Below the pieces are notes generated by a model. That model had not been told where the DNA came from and searched no databases. It saw only the letters and a list, made by a program, of their open reading frames with translations. Source: Candidatus Enterosoma merdigallinarum (GTDB taxonomy: Bacteria > Bacillota_I > Bacilli_A > RFN20 > CAG-288). Taken from it: a stretch of 39,151 bases of DNA. Position numbers and translations under genes: made by a program. The stretch lies in the NCBI GenBank assembly GCA_018714385.1, contig DVNL01000008.1, positions 84,730 to 123,880 of the forward strand, given 5' to 3'. Numbering within the stretch: the first letter of the stretch is position 1; each line of letters opens with the position of its first letter. This document shows, one piece after another, positions 32,451-39,151 of the stretch.

Positions 32451-34215
32451 TTCTCACCCTCCATTTGATTGATTTTTGGTAGTCGTTCCACATATTCGTG
32501 TATATTCCATTTTCCTTGATCAAAGAATCATGAGTCCCTTCCTCAACTATCTTTCCATCATTAACAACAAGAATCTTGTCTGCATTTTTAATTGTAGAAA
32601 GCCTATGGGCTATCATGATGACTGTCTTGTTTTTGCTTAGGTTTTGGAACGCCTTTTGAATCAGATATTCATTTTCCGGATCAGCAAAGGCGGTCGCTTC
32701 ATCCAAAACAATAATATTGGAATTCTTGAGTATCGCTCTTGCCAAAGATATCCTTTGCATCTCTCCTCCGGATAAATATGTACCTTTAGCGCCGATAACC
32801 GTATTCAATCCATCTGGGAGCTTTGCAATTATATCGTCGCATTGAGCTAGTCTTAATGCTTCTTTCACTTCTTCTAAACTTGCATCTTTTTTACCCATCT
32901 TTACGTTTTCTAGGATGGTAGTTTTTAAAAGCTTTGAATCTTGGAACACGTAGCTAATCTCATCCATCAGCTTTTCCTTGGCTATATTTCTTACATCCAC
33001 TCCGCCAATAGAAATGGAACCTTTTTCGACATCGTAAAACCTGTTGATGAGGCTCGCTATCGTGCTTTTGCCTCCTCCGCTAGGCCCGACCAAAGCCGTG
33101 ATTGAGTTTTCCTTAGCCACGAAACTAACACCATTTAAAGCGTAGTTCTCTTTGTTTTTGTATCTGAAGAAGACCTCATCAAACCTAATTTCATCACCAT
33201 TTGGCATTAAAGGATTACCAGCTTCTTTTAAAGGCTCGATGGATAAAATCGAATCCACCCTTCTTAAGGCATCCTCAACTATCATGGTGTTCTCGGACAT
33301 ATACATGACCCTTAAAAGAGTCGTCGAGATAATTGGAGTGAAGACAATATAGAAAATCAAATTCAAGATGAATGTCTGATCGGTTGCCTTGACCCCGTTC
33401 ATGATGAGCGCCATCGCAATGAGGAAGGCGAATACGGAATTGACACATATCTCAAAGGCGATCATCGGACCTCTGCATCTCTTCGTATAGGAAATGCAGA
33501 AATGAGAATAGTTGTCGATTGCCCCTTTGAATCTCTTAAATGTATAGATGGATTGATTAAAGGTCTTGACGATTGGAATTCCCCTAACATATTCCACACC
33601 CTCATTGTTCATGCTTTCCATGGCATTTTGATATTCGGCCATGTCTTTCCTCATCTTTGGCCCGACCATTTTGAACATACACAAAAAGCCGAGAATTATC
33701 GGAATAAGCGAAACAAGTCCGAGCCTATAATCAAAAATAAACAGTATAACTATTATCGCGATCGGCATGAGCATAGCTTGAGCCATATCTGGAAGCTGAT
33801 GCGCCAAATATGTCTCGGTTGCGCTGCTAGAATCTAAAATGATCTTTCTTAATTTCCCGCTTCCTTCCTCTTCGATTTCGCCTACAGGTATTGTCGTAAG
33901 ATGCTCGGTAGCTTTTATCCTCATGTTCCCAGCAATTCTAAAGGCGGCGATATGCGAGCACATCAAAGCACCTATATAGACAATGATGGAAAGAATAGCG
34001 AACATGACCGCCATCCAACCATAGAACACGAGATTAGTAGCTTTAGAAAAGTCAGGCGCAACCTGAACGACATCCCTAATGATGAAATAGATATATACAA
34101 ATGGCATGATTGCCAGTACGCCACTAATAGCCGAAAATACTAACGATAGATAGGTAAGTATCTTGTGTTTTCCGGCATATCCCATCAAACGTGGGAACAC
34201 TTTTTCCTTTTTCAT
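32443..34215 (-). CDS. ABC exporter half-transporter (subunit 1)
   Basis: 590 residues with six transmembrane helices followed by an ATPase domain: Walker A GPSGGGKST (377-385), signature LSGGEMQR and Walker B IIVLDEATAFADPENE. The AFADPENE ending is typical of the YbtP/IrtB-like group of exporter-fold transporters, some of which import siderophores, so import cannot be excluded. The ATG at 34215 overlaps the TetR stop (ATGA), with GGAGGT in the last TetR codons. Partner of the downstream gene. Confidence 0.92.
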   Translation of the reverse strand: MKKEKVFPRLMGYAGKHKILTYLSLVFSAISGVLAIMPFVYIYFIIRDVVQVAPDFSKATNLVFYGWMAVMFAILSIIVYIGALMCSHIAAFRIAGNMRIKATEHLTTIPVGEIEEEGSGKLRKIILDSSSATETYLAHQLPDMAQAMLMPIAIIVILFIFDYRLGLVSLIPIILGFLCMFKMVGPKMRKDMAEYQNAMESMNNEGVEYVRGIPIVKTFNQSIYTFKRFKGAIDNYSHFCISYTKRCRGPMIAFEICVNSVFAFLIAMALIMNGVKATDQTFILNLIFYIVFTPIISTTLLRVMYMSENTMIVEDALRRVDSILSIEPLKEAGNPLMPNGDEIRFDEVFFRYKNKENYALNGVSFVAKENSITALVGPSGGGKSTIASLINRFYDVEKGSISIGGVDVRNIAKEKLMDEISYVFQDSKLLKTTILENVKMGKKDASLEEVKEALRLAQCDDIIAKLPDGLNTVIGAKGTYLSGGEMQRISLARAILKNSNIIVLDEATAFADPENEYLIQKAFQNLSKNKTVIMIAHRLSTIKNADKILVVNDGKIVEEGTHDSLIKENGIYTNMWNDYQKSIKWRVRNA

Positions 34216-34838
34216 TTTACCTCCTTGAAATCCAAGCCAAGCAATACGGACCAGCCGGCTTCGTTGAAAGCGTAAATTTCATCCGCATACTTAAGAGCTT
34301 CTTCTCTTTTCATGTCGTGTTGGACCACTTCAAAAATACTTGCAAAAAATGACGTGCAGAGAATATGTATCAAATCTTCGCTAGGTTCCCTTACCTTAAG
34401 TTTCTTTGCTTTTAGTTCACTGATGAAGCGATATGTATTTTCGACTTCGATATCAACCAAGCTATCGATATAGAATTCATATTTAGAACCTTTGCTTTTG
34501 CAAATTATTATCTTGAAAGCGTCGTAGTGGTCATAGATATAATCAATCATGACATGAAGCCCGTTCTCGGTATATGAGCCCATTTCCGATACTTGGTTTT
34601 CGATTTCTTTTTTGGCAAAATCGTTTTGTATCCTCTTAAACATCGTAAGCAGTTCTTCCGCTTCGTTGCCAACAACGGCATCAAGCATCTCTGCTTTGTC
34701 AAGAAAACGGTAATATAACGACCCCGTTGTAAGGTTCGCCTTTTTGGCGATGTTTCTCATCGAGGCCTCTGTATAACCAAGCGTTAAAAACTCCTCTTTC
34801 GCTGCTTTAAGGATCTCTTCCATTACTTCTTCGTTCAT
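34212..34838 (-). CDS. TetR family repressor of the ABC exporter operon
   Basis: 208 residues. N-terminal HTH: ILKAAKEEFLTLGYTEASMRNIAKKANLTTGSLYYRFLDKAEML, the TetR_N consensus (about residues 8-52). The C-terminal ligand-binding helices are unassigned. First gene of the operon, with the repressor gene sharing the promoter it likely controls: two tandem palindromes lie over the -10 region. GGAGGTG is five bases before the ATG. Auto-repression relieved by the exporter's substrate is the expected model, inferred from arrangement. Confidence 0.9.
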   Translation of the reverse strand: MNEEVMEEILKAAKEEFLTLGYTEASMRNIAKKANLTTGSLYYRFLDKAEMLDAVVGNEAEELLTMFKRIQNDFAKKEIENQVSEMGSYTENGLHVMIDYIYDHYDAFKIIICKSKGSKYEFYIDSLVDIEVENTYRFISELKAKKLKVREPSEDLIHILCTSFFASIFEVVQHDMKREEALKYADEIYAFNEAGWSVLLGLDFKEVK

Positions 34839-34851
34839 TGGAACACCTCCT

Positions 34852-34878
34852 ATAACAGTGTTATTATAACAGTGTTAT
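34852..34878. promoter_or_regulatory. tandem TetR-type operators
   Basis: ATAACAGTGTTAT occurs twice, at 34852-34864 and 34866-34878, 14 bases centre to centre. Each is an inverted repeat (ATAAC-AGT-GTTAT). They cover the -10 and transcription start of the TetR operon. Confidence 0.8.
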
Positions 34879-34891
34879 AATTCGATTACAA
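34863..34891 (-). promoter_or_regulatory. promoter of the TetR-ABC operon
   Basis: Minus strand TTGTAA (34886-34891), 17 bases, perfect TATAAT (34863-34868). The -10 lies between and within the two operators, ideal for repression. Confidence 0.75.
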
Positions 34892-34967
34892 CAAATAAGT
34901 TAACTATGGCTAACTAAAACGTTTTCATTTATCGTTGAACACTTAAAATTGCTAAAGTAGCAAAAAA

Positions 34968-35273
34968 TAGGGGTGTGCAGTTGCCATGTTTATGGGTGTG
35001 CAAGGGTGTGCAAAAAAAGGGTTGCCGTGTAATAGTGCACACCTGCCGTTTCAAAGTGAGCCCTAAAAATGATGATTTTTCATTGAGTTTTATGAATTTC
35101 GGATTGCACTATTACAACGGCGTAAATTTAAAAAGTGGTCATTTAAGCCTAAAATCAAAAAAAGTCTGCACACCCCTAGCCATCGACTAAGAATGTATCA
35201 GACATGTCGTACAATTATGCCTGCATACTACGCTTTTGATACATTGCACACCCTTACAATTGCAACAACGGCA
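34968..35273. repeat. nested inverted-repeat element with GGGTGTGCA words
   Basis: TAGGGGTGTGCAG (34968-34980) faces CTGCACACCCCTA (35166-35178), a perfect 13-bp inverted repeat 211 bp end to end. Inside: TAATAGTGCA (35030-35039) against TGCACTATTA (35105-35114). GGGTGTGCA recurs at 34994 and 35004; TGCACACCC again at 35245. TGTATCA (35194) faces TGATACA (35237). Looks like a small non-autonomous mobile element or a remnant of one. Confidence 0.7.
35194..35210. repeat. left copy of 17-bp direct repeat
   Basis: TGTATCAGACATGTCGT, identical at 38998-39014. Homology extends leftwards through AAAAAAGTCTGCACACCC and CTAAG with a few changes, about 50 bases in all. The copies bracket the last 3.8 kb of the island. 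Confidence 0.75.
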
Positions 35274-35304
35274 ACTTTTAAGACGTAATAATGCGCTATT
35301 TCAT

Positions 35305-35815
35305 TTAAACAATATGCACAGTTGGTCTTCCGCTATAAATAGTTGTTGACTGACGTTTTAAAGTAAATTCTATTTTTTCAGATTCATATATGACTTTATT
35401 TTCGCTATTATATTGTTTTAAAACTATTGCATATGAGGCATATCCTAAATTAATAATAGGAATAAAAAACTTATCTTTTTCAGACTTAAAACTACCCATA
35501 GTTTGATAGGTTTTATCCTTTTCCCTTGCTTCGTAAAAGCATAATAAAGTGTTACAACGCTGTAAGAATATTTATCATTTAATGGGTTATACAGAATATT
35601 TATTAAAGAATCGCCTAATACAACGTTTATATTTACTATTTCAGCAAGTTGCTCTTTATGTTCTTTTAATATTTTTTTCGTCCCATGCTGTTTTGTCGGC
35701 ATCAACATAAATAATTGGTATTTCAATTGGATCGGCGAGATTATCACTAAATGAAACAAAAATCGATGGCCTAAATGTGCAGAAATGATACAACACACCA
35801 ATTCCAAATTTACGC
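35305..35815 (-). pseudogene. frameshifted hypothetical gene
   Basis: No single frame spans the region, but three consecutive frames read as one protein. Part 1 contains FRPSIFVSFSDNLADPIE and IIYVDADKTAWDEK; part 2 contains HKEQLAEIVNINVVLGDSL and DKYSYSVVTLYYAF; part 3 is GSFKSEKDKFFIPIINLGY to the stop at 35305. The shifts fall near A-runs (around 35,680 and 35,520), so they may be true decay or sequencing slips in homopolymers. No family recognised; the start is unclear, and it abuts the end of the membrane protein gene. Confidence 0.55.
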
Positions 35816-36454
35816 TACACCACAGCAATCTTTGTTTTTGTTTAAAGCAATTGCTTTATAAATGAATAATCCAATAACAAAAAGTGAGAACAAGAAAATA
35901 GCGCCTTGAGTAAATAATTGCATTAAATACATAGAGTCATCATTTCCACTTTCAGAGAAGATTTTGATTAAACTAAATTCCATCATTTGTATTGTGTATA
36001 GTGCTCCAATTAGACCAAGAAATGACAAGACATATTGCCTATCGGTTTTATCTTTCTTCACTAGGCTTTTGATGGCAAAAATCATTTTAAGCGTGCCATA
36101 TAAAGCATAAGCGTAAATGAACCAATCAATAAAATAGTGAGGAGAGTCCTTATATAAGATTGTTAAGATGAATGCCGCCATCATGGGAGCAAGAACTATT
36201 GATAGCGAAATAACACCAGCAAGATAATGACTTGGTTTTATGTGATATTTTTCTATTGCCCACTGCCACACTTTAAATAGAAGCATGAGATAAGAAAAGA
36301 TACAGTAATTAATCAAAATCCAATCAAATTTAATAATGACAAAAACAAGGTGAATTGTACCCATAATAAAAGGCCCAAGCAGCGATATATAAAACGCTAT
36401 ATCACCTCTACTATAAAAATCTCTAATTCTATTGATAATCTTTTTCATTTGCAA
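35810..36454 (-). CDS. hypothetical membrane protein
   Basis: 214 residues with about six hydrophobic helices and a positively charged N-terminus (KKIINRIRDFYSRGD). The Cys pair near the C-terminus is CCGVA. Its start overlaps the end of the TetR gene by 26 bases without a ribosome site, suggesting coupled translation; the start may be the third codon (Met). Possibly the gene regulated by, or the transport partner of, the neighbouring TetR regulator. No family recognised. Confidence 0.65.
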   Translation of the reverse strand: MQMKKIINRIRDFYSRGDIAFYISLLGPFIMGTIHLVFVIIKFDWILINYCIFSYLMLLFKVWQWAIEKYHIKPSHYLAGVISLSIVLAPMMAAFILTILYKDSPHYFIDWFIYAYALYGTLKMIFAIKSLVKKDKTDRQYVLSFLGLIGALYTIQMMEFSLIKIFSESGNDDSMYLMQLFTQGAIFLFSLFVIGLFIYKAIALNKNKDCCGVA

Positions 36455-37004
36455 ATGTGTGTTTAGCGATTAAATTAACAATAAAATCAATATCGTCTTT
36501 GCAGTCTTCTTCGACCCATTTTTGAATGATTGCCAATGATCCTTTCGTGTAAAATTCGAAAACATATTTCTTTTCTTTTTCATCAACATTAAAAGTATCT
36601 AATGCTGGGTCAAATATATCTTTATACATTTTTTTAAATGCTTTATCAGCAGAAAATAGTTCTGGCTTTTGATGTATCAATTTATATGCTCTTTTGTTTT
36701 CTTTAACAAAGTTAAGATAAGGAGTTAAAAAATCTGGAGAAGTTAATATTCTTCTTTTTGTGTTGATTATTAGTTCTTTTGGAAAAGAAGTAACAAATCT
36801 TTCGTTTAATAGTTCAATGGTTTCTTCTAATAACTCATTAGTGTTTTCATAATGAAGATAAAACGTTGATCTATTAACACCAGCTCTTTGACAGATTTCT
36901 TTAACGGATATAAAGGCAAAATCCTTCTTCTCTAAAAGTTGAAGAAGGGCTTCGTCCATCAATAAAGCAGTATTGAAATATTTTGATTCGTTTTTATTCA
37001 TCAC
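36429..37004 (-). CDS. TetR/AcrR family regulator
   Basis: 191 residues. HTH: LLQLLEKKDFAFISVKEICQRAGVNRSTFYLHYENTNELLEE (about 20-62), the TetR pattern with STFYLHY as recognition helix end, typical of the DhaS-like TetR_C_8 group. The rest is helical. It lies seven bases after the small membrane protein gene and overlaps the next membrane protein gene, giving a three-gene operon. Target unknown. Confidence 0.88.
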   Translation of the reverse strand: MMNKNESKYFNTALLMDEALLQLLEKKDFAFISVKEICQRAGVNRSTFYLHYENTNELLEETIELLNERFVTSFPKELIINTKRRILTSPDFLTPYLNFVKENKRAYKLIHQKPELFSADKAFKKMYKDIFDPALDTFNVDEKEKKYVFEFYTKGSLAIIQKWVEEDCKDDIDFIVNLIAKHTFANEKDYQ

Positions 37005-37011
37005 TATTGTT

Positions 37012-37365
37012 TTATGCTTCTACGATTTCATTTGCTAAAGCAATAATATCATTCCCGTATTTTTGTTTCCCTTTAGCAAGAATCTTCTTATAGATGAAAT
37101 AGTTAATTGATACACCTATAATTCCAATACCCCCGACGACATATCCTAAGATATCTTGCCATAATTCACCACTACCGATAACTTTTAAAGAGAAACACAT
37201 ACCGACACCAAGTAATAAAGTCATTATAATCCCGAATGTGTAGCCAAAGATATTGGCGCCCATTTTGGCTTTTCTATCTAATTTCTTGAGGGCCACAACT
37301 TTGCTAGTTTCTTTTGGAGCATAGTCCGCTGCCACTTTTTCTGCGTATGTTTTATCAGTATTCAT
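37012..37365 (-). CDS. small two-helix membrane protein
   Basis: 117 residues. N-terminal charged part (MNTDKTYAEKVAADYAPKE) then ALKKLDRKAKMGANIFGYTFG and two hydrophobic helices (about 55-75 and 83-100). Homologues beside TetR genes in Bacillota are often labelled dihydropteridine reductase, a name I consider unsupported here because no reductase motif is visible. The ATG at 37365 is chosen because AAGGAGGAA lies six bases upstream; the open frame continues 13 codons further. Probably the first gene of the TetR operon and its likely target. Confidence 0.7.
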   Translation of the reverse strand: MNTDKTYAEKVAADYAPKETSKVVALKKLDRKAKMGANIFGYTFGIIMTLLLGVGMCFSLKVIGSGELWQDILGYVVGGIGIIGVSINYFIYKKILAKGKQKYGNDIIALANEIVEA

Positions 37366-37453
37366 TTCTTTTTCCTCCTTGAGCTGACACAAACAATCTA
37401 TCAATTGGAGTAGACACTATGAACAACACAAAAAGGAAAAAGTGTTGAAATAA

Positions 37454-37483
37454 GAAAAAGGACTGATATTTTGTATCAATCCT
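37454..37483 (-). terminator. terminator downstream of the Fic gene
   Basis: Minus strand AGGATTGATA (37483-37474), loop CAAAA, TATCAGTCCT (37468-37459), then TTTTTC. A 10-bp stem with one G-T pair, about 130 bases after the Fic stop, isolating it from the small-membrane-protein operon. Confidence 0.8.
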
Positions 37484-37496
37484 ATTTAACTAAGTT

Positions 37497-37545
37497 GTGT
37501 GCAATTTGCCGTTAATACACACTGTTTATTATATGCACTAATACA
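37497..37545. repeat. degenerate relative of the GTGTGCA inverted-repeat element
   Basis: GTGTGCAATTTGCCG, TACACAC and TGCACTAATACA here resemble GGTGTGCAGTTGCC and TGCACTATTACA of the 34,968-35,273 element. The match is partial, so kinship is a suggestion. Confidence 0.35.
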
Positions 37546-37611
37546 TTAAAGGGTTATTGTAACCGCATCGAATTCGACACGTTTAAATTTGCTAGACATT
37601 GTTTGGCTTTT

Positions 37612-38544
37612 TTAAAATGAAACAATACACCTTCTTAGGAACATTTTAACTCGATCTATATCAGTGCTTTCATAATATCCAACAAGTTCTTTTTTAAACT
37701 GAGGTACTTTATCGAAAGGAATAATTAATAAGCCTTTGCCTCTTGAAATTAAATAAAAATTAGCAAAGATAACCGCTGTTCTTTTATTTCCATCATTATA
37801 AATTTGAGTCTTCATGACGTATAAGCATAGCTCAATTGCTTTATCCTCATCACATAAAGATGAATTTACAATATTTTCAATTTGTTCTTTAACAGCAAAT
37901 TCCATTGGAAGAGGCGGAATATATGATGAACCACCAATTGTTACTGGTACTCCTCTAATACGTCCACCATCTTGATAGAATCCTTCATTAACTAATCTTG
38001 CAATATAGGAACACAGATAATAATCGCATTTAGATTGAATAACATTTTTATCTAGAATGAATTCCCATGAATGTTTTAAATTTAATATTTTTTGAACACC
38101 TTCAGCATCAACATTATGTATTTTTCCGTTTTCAATAATGGTTTCAGTATCAGGAAAGGTTGTTGCAATACCCTCTAGAATAGCTTGATCATAAATAATT
38201 TGTTTCATATTTGACCTAGCAAAATCTAAATTTAATTGAACTCTTGGGTTTAATTCATTGTCTATATATCCAAGTAAAGCTAGCTCTTTATCTAATTTTC
38301 TTATTTGCTTTCTAATCTCTCTAGCTTCTTTGGTGCTTTTTAACAAAGAAGTGAGCAAGACGTCATCGAAAGGTCCAACATATGTTGAGGTGACTCTTCC
38401 GTTTACTCTTTTCCTTATATAAATATATTTTTGATTATTTTTTTCTTTAACTTCAGGAGTTCCATCATATGGCAAAAGATTATAGCGAGCTTGCAAATCT
38501 GCTTTTTGAACTAATAATTTTTGTATTTCTTCAAAACTGTTCAT
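37612..38544 (-). CDS. Fic family protein with altered catalytic motif
   Basis: 310 residues. C-terminal Fic core: the usual HxFx(D/E)GN(G/K)R reads QIYNDGNKR at 247-255, so the catalytic His is Gln and Phe is Tyr; the ATP-binding DGNKR part is intact. An AILEGIATTF segment (121-130) resembles the inhibitory-helix or N-terminal EG motif but lacks the Ser/Thr. The N-terminal ~100 residues are a charged helical region with a KYIYIRKRVNGRVTSTYVGPF beta hairpin. Fic enzymes AMPylate or otherwise modify target proteins and often act as toxins; this one may be inactive or use different chemistry. GGGGG nine bases before the ATG serves as ribosome site. No antitoxin gene found. Confidence 0.82.
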   Translation of the reverse strand: MNSFEEIQKLLVQKADLQARYNLLPYDGTPEVKEKNNQKYIYIRKRVNGRVTSTYVGPFDDVLLTSLLKSTKEAREIRKQIRKLDKELALLGYIDNELNPRVQLNLDFARSNMKQIIYDQAILEGIATTFPDTETIIENGKIHNVDAEGVQKILNLKHSWEFILDKNVIQSKCDYYLCSYIARLVNEGFYQDGGRIRGVPVTIGGSSYIPPLPMEFAVKEQIENIVNSSLCDEDKAIELCLYVMKTQIYNDGNKRTAVIFANFYLISRGKGLLIIPFDKVPQFKKELVGYYESTDIDRVKMFLRRCIVSF

Positions 38545-38558
38545 TTAGTGAAACCCCC

Positions 38559-38610
38559 TAGTAGGGAACTTTTGCAATAAAATAATATCATATTGTTCCC
38601 TACTATACAA
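38559..38610 (-). promoter_or_regulatory. Fic promoter with flanking inverted repeat
   Basis: Minus strand TTGTAT (38605-38610), 17 bases, TATTAT (38582-38587). TAGTAGGGAAC (38559-38569) and its perfect inverse GTTCCCTACTA (38595-38605), 25 bases apart, lie downstream of the start site and within the spacer. This suggests a dimeric repressor, perhaps bridging both halves. Confidence 0.65.
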
Positions 38611-38736
38611 GCAATTTAAACCTATCGAAATCGAGGGGTTTAGCATGTGAAACATTTCTTCTATTTATGTTACACATACAGATTTTGCTCAGTAAACCGT
38701 TAATTCAATCAACATTTTATAGTTTTTAAACAAATT

Positions 38737-38767
38737 CTATTCTCGCAAAGATTAAACTATTCTCGCA
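38737..38767. repeat. two CTATTCTCGCA direct repeats
   Basis: CTATTCTCGCA at 38737-38747 and 38757-38767, exactly 20 bases (about two helical turns) apart, just left of the inverted-repeat remnant. Possible protein-binding pair. Confidence 0.45.
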
Positions 38768-38796
38768 TGTTAGTGGCATTATAAAAACTGCCAAAT

Positions 38797-38981
38797 GGGA
38801 GTGCAGACAAAAACTTGGGCTAAATAGAAAGGACAAGTATGCACAGAATAGAAGAAATTGAAAAAGCATTAAATTTATTAGATACCTATGATGGACAATT
38901 ATCTAAGACTGCAAGAGCATTAGGGATTAATCGCTATACATTAAGATCTTGGAGAGATAAAAGAAAAAAGTCTGCACACCC
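38797..38981. mobile_element. MITE-like remnant of an insertion sequence
   Basis: GGGAGTGCAGAC (38797-38808) and GTCTGCACACCC (38970-38981) form 12-bp terminal inverted repeats with one mismatch, 185 bp apart. The interior holds only the HTH end of a transposase gene, whose frame runs into the right end. This is what an internally deleted insertion sequence looks like. No clear target duplication. Its right end is shared with the element at 34,968-35,210. Confidence 0.6.
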
Positions 38982-38985
38982 TTAG
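38839..38985 (+). pseudogene. truncated transposase, HTH part
   Basis: 48 residues: MHRIEEIEKALNLLDTYDG, then LSKTARALGINRYTLRSWRD, a clear helix-turn-helix of the kind at the N-terminus of IS transposases (IS3/IS481-like), followed by KRKKSAHP and a stop formed by the terminal repeat. The catalytic DDE domain is missing. AAAGGA lies five bases before the ATG. Non-functional for transposition; might still bind the element ends. Confidence 0.6.
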
Positions 38986-38997
38986 AAGTTCTAAGTT

Positions 38998-39014
38998 TGT
39001 ATCAGACATGTCGT
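38998..39014. repeat. right copy of 17-bp direct repeat
   Basis: TGTATCAGACATGTCGT, identical to 35194-35210. It ends seven bases before the CCA of tRNA-Ser. Confidence 0.75.
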
Positions 39015-39021
39015 TCTAATA

Positions 39022-39112
39022 TGGCGGAGCAGCAGGGATTTGAACCCTGGCTGAGCTTGCGCCCACTGCTGGTTTTCGAAACCAGTCCCTTCAACCTCTT
39101 GGGTACTGCTCC
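39022..39112 (-). tRNA. tRNA-Ser(CGA)
   Basis: Full class II cloverleaf on the minus strand: acceptor GGAGCAG/CTGCTCC, 3-bp D stem CCC/GGG, anticodon stem CTGGT/ACCAG with loop TTCGAAA giving anticodon CGA (reads UCG), long variable arm, T arm CAGGG-TTCAAAT-CCCTG, discriminator G and encoded CCA (39022-39024). Its 3' end faces the AT-rich island, a common insertion point for integrative elements. Confidence 0.93.
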
Positions 39113-39151
39113 ATGCTCCCACGGCACCATTAGTGCTTGATTGGGACAAAA

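Larger units (their letters stand above)
34839..35304. other. intergenic region with operators and inverted repeats
   Basis: 466 bases without a credible gene. A 71-codon plus-strand frame inside is judged spurious. The left part holds the TetR promoter and operators; 34968-35260 is filled with GGGTGTGCA-type inverted repeats. Confidence 0.7.

Noticed and set aside
34975..35190. 71-codon plus-strand frame
   Set aside because: Lies entirely in the inverted-repeat element, lacks a ribosome site, and reads no protein-like pattern.
37546..37599. 17-residue minus-strand frame beginning MSSKFKRVEFDAV after the Fic gene
   Set aside because: Protein-like start, perhaps a gene cut by the GTGTGCA element, but too short and without a ribosome site.
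39022..39112. attL/attR duplication of the tRNA-Ser end
   Set aside because: I looked for a second copy of the tRNA 3' sequence around 25,970 and elsewhere in the island and saw none; no integrase gene is present.

Overview
The window is chromosomal DNA of a Bacillota-type bacterium, most likely an uncultured Bacilli-class (Erysipelotrichia/Mollicutes-related) lineage. This is inferred from the gene set: cofactor-dependent phosphoglycerate mutase, an RNase J2-like protein, the BmpA-NupOPQ nucleoside importer, a class II FBP aldolase, a short S20 protein, and strong AGGAGG ribosome binding sites. No species can be named from sequence alone.

There are two blocks of very different composition. 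Block 1 (about 1-25,650) is GC-rich and densely packed with housekeeping and metabolic genes. From left to right it holds: the C-terminal part of gpmA; an M6-type metalloprotease lipoprotein, a cyclophilin and holA; rpsT; deoC; an iron alcohol dehydrogenase, an RNase J2-like pseudoenzyme; the overlapping trio aguA-aguB-exoA (agmatine to putrescine plus a DNA repair nuclease); the divergent operon DJ-1/cvpA/kinase-CYTH fusion; a fucose-isomerase-like protein; the BmpA-NupOPQ ABC importer behind a guanine-class purine riboswitch; fba; the overlapping set fmt-ybaK-aldo/keto reductase; and a PF06541-type membrane protein.

Block 2 (about 25,970-39,020) is AT-rich, loosely packed and accessory. It begins with about 650 noncoding bases carrying many copies of the octamer CTAASGTA. 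Next come a nitroreductase, a lipoprotein, and a four-gene phage-replication-like remnant (two small proteins, a DUF2800-type PD-(D/E)XK nuclease, a truncated P-loop ATPase). A TetR-controlled heterodimeric ABC exporter follows, with two tandem palindromic operators on its promoter. Then come a nest of inverted repeats, a frameshifted pseudogene, a membrane protein/TetR/small membrane protein cluster, a Fic protein lacking the catalytic His, and a roughly 185-bp remnant with terminal inverted repeats that encodes only the HTH end of a transposase. The island ends seven bases from the 3' end of a tRNA-Ser(CGA) gene, which suggests horizontally acquired DNA next to a tRNA.

The clearest functional logic in Block 1 is nucleoside salvage: the importer (riboswitch off when guanine is abundant) together with DeoC, which feeds deoxyribose-5-phosphate to glycolysis, where FbaA and GpmA act. 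The less explained parts are the degenerate RNase J, the kinase-CYTH fusion, the CTAASGTA array, and the GGGTGTGCA inverted-repeat family flanking the last 3.8 kb of cargo.
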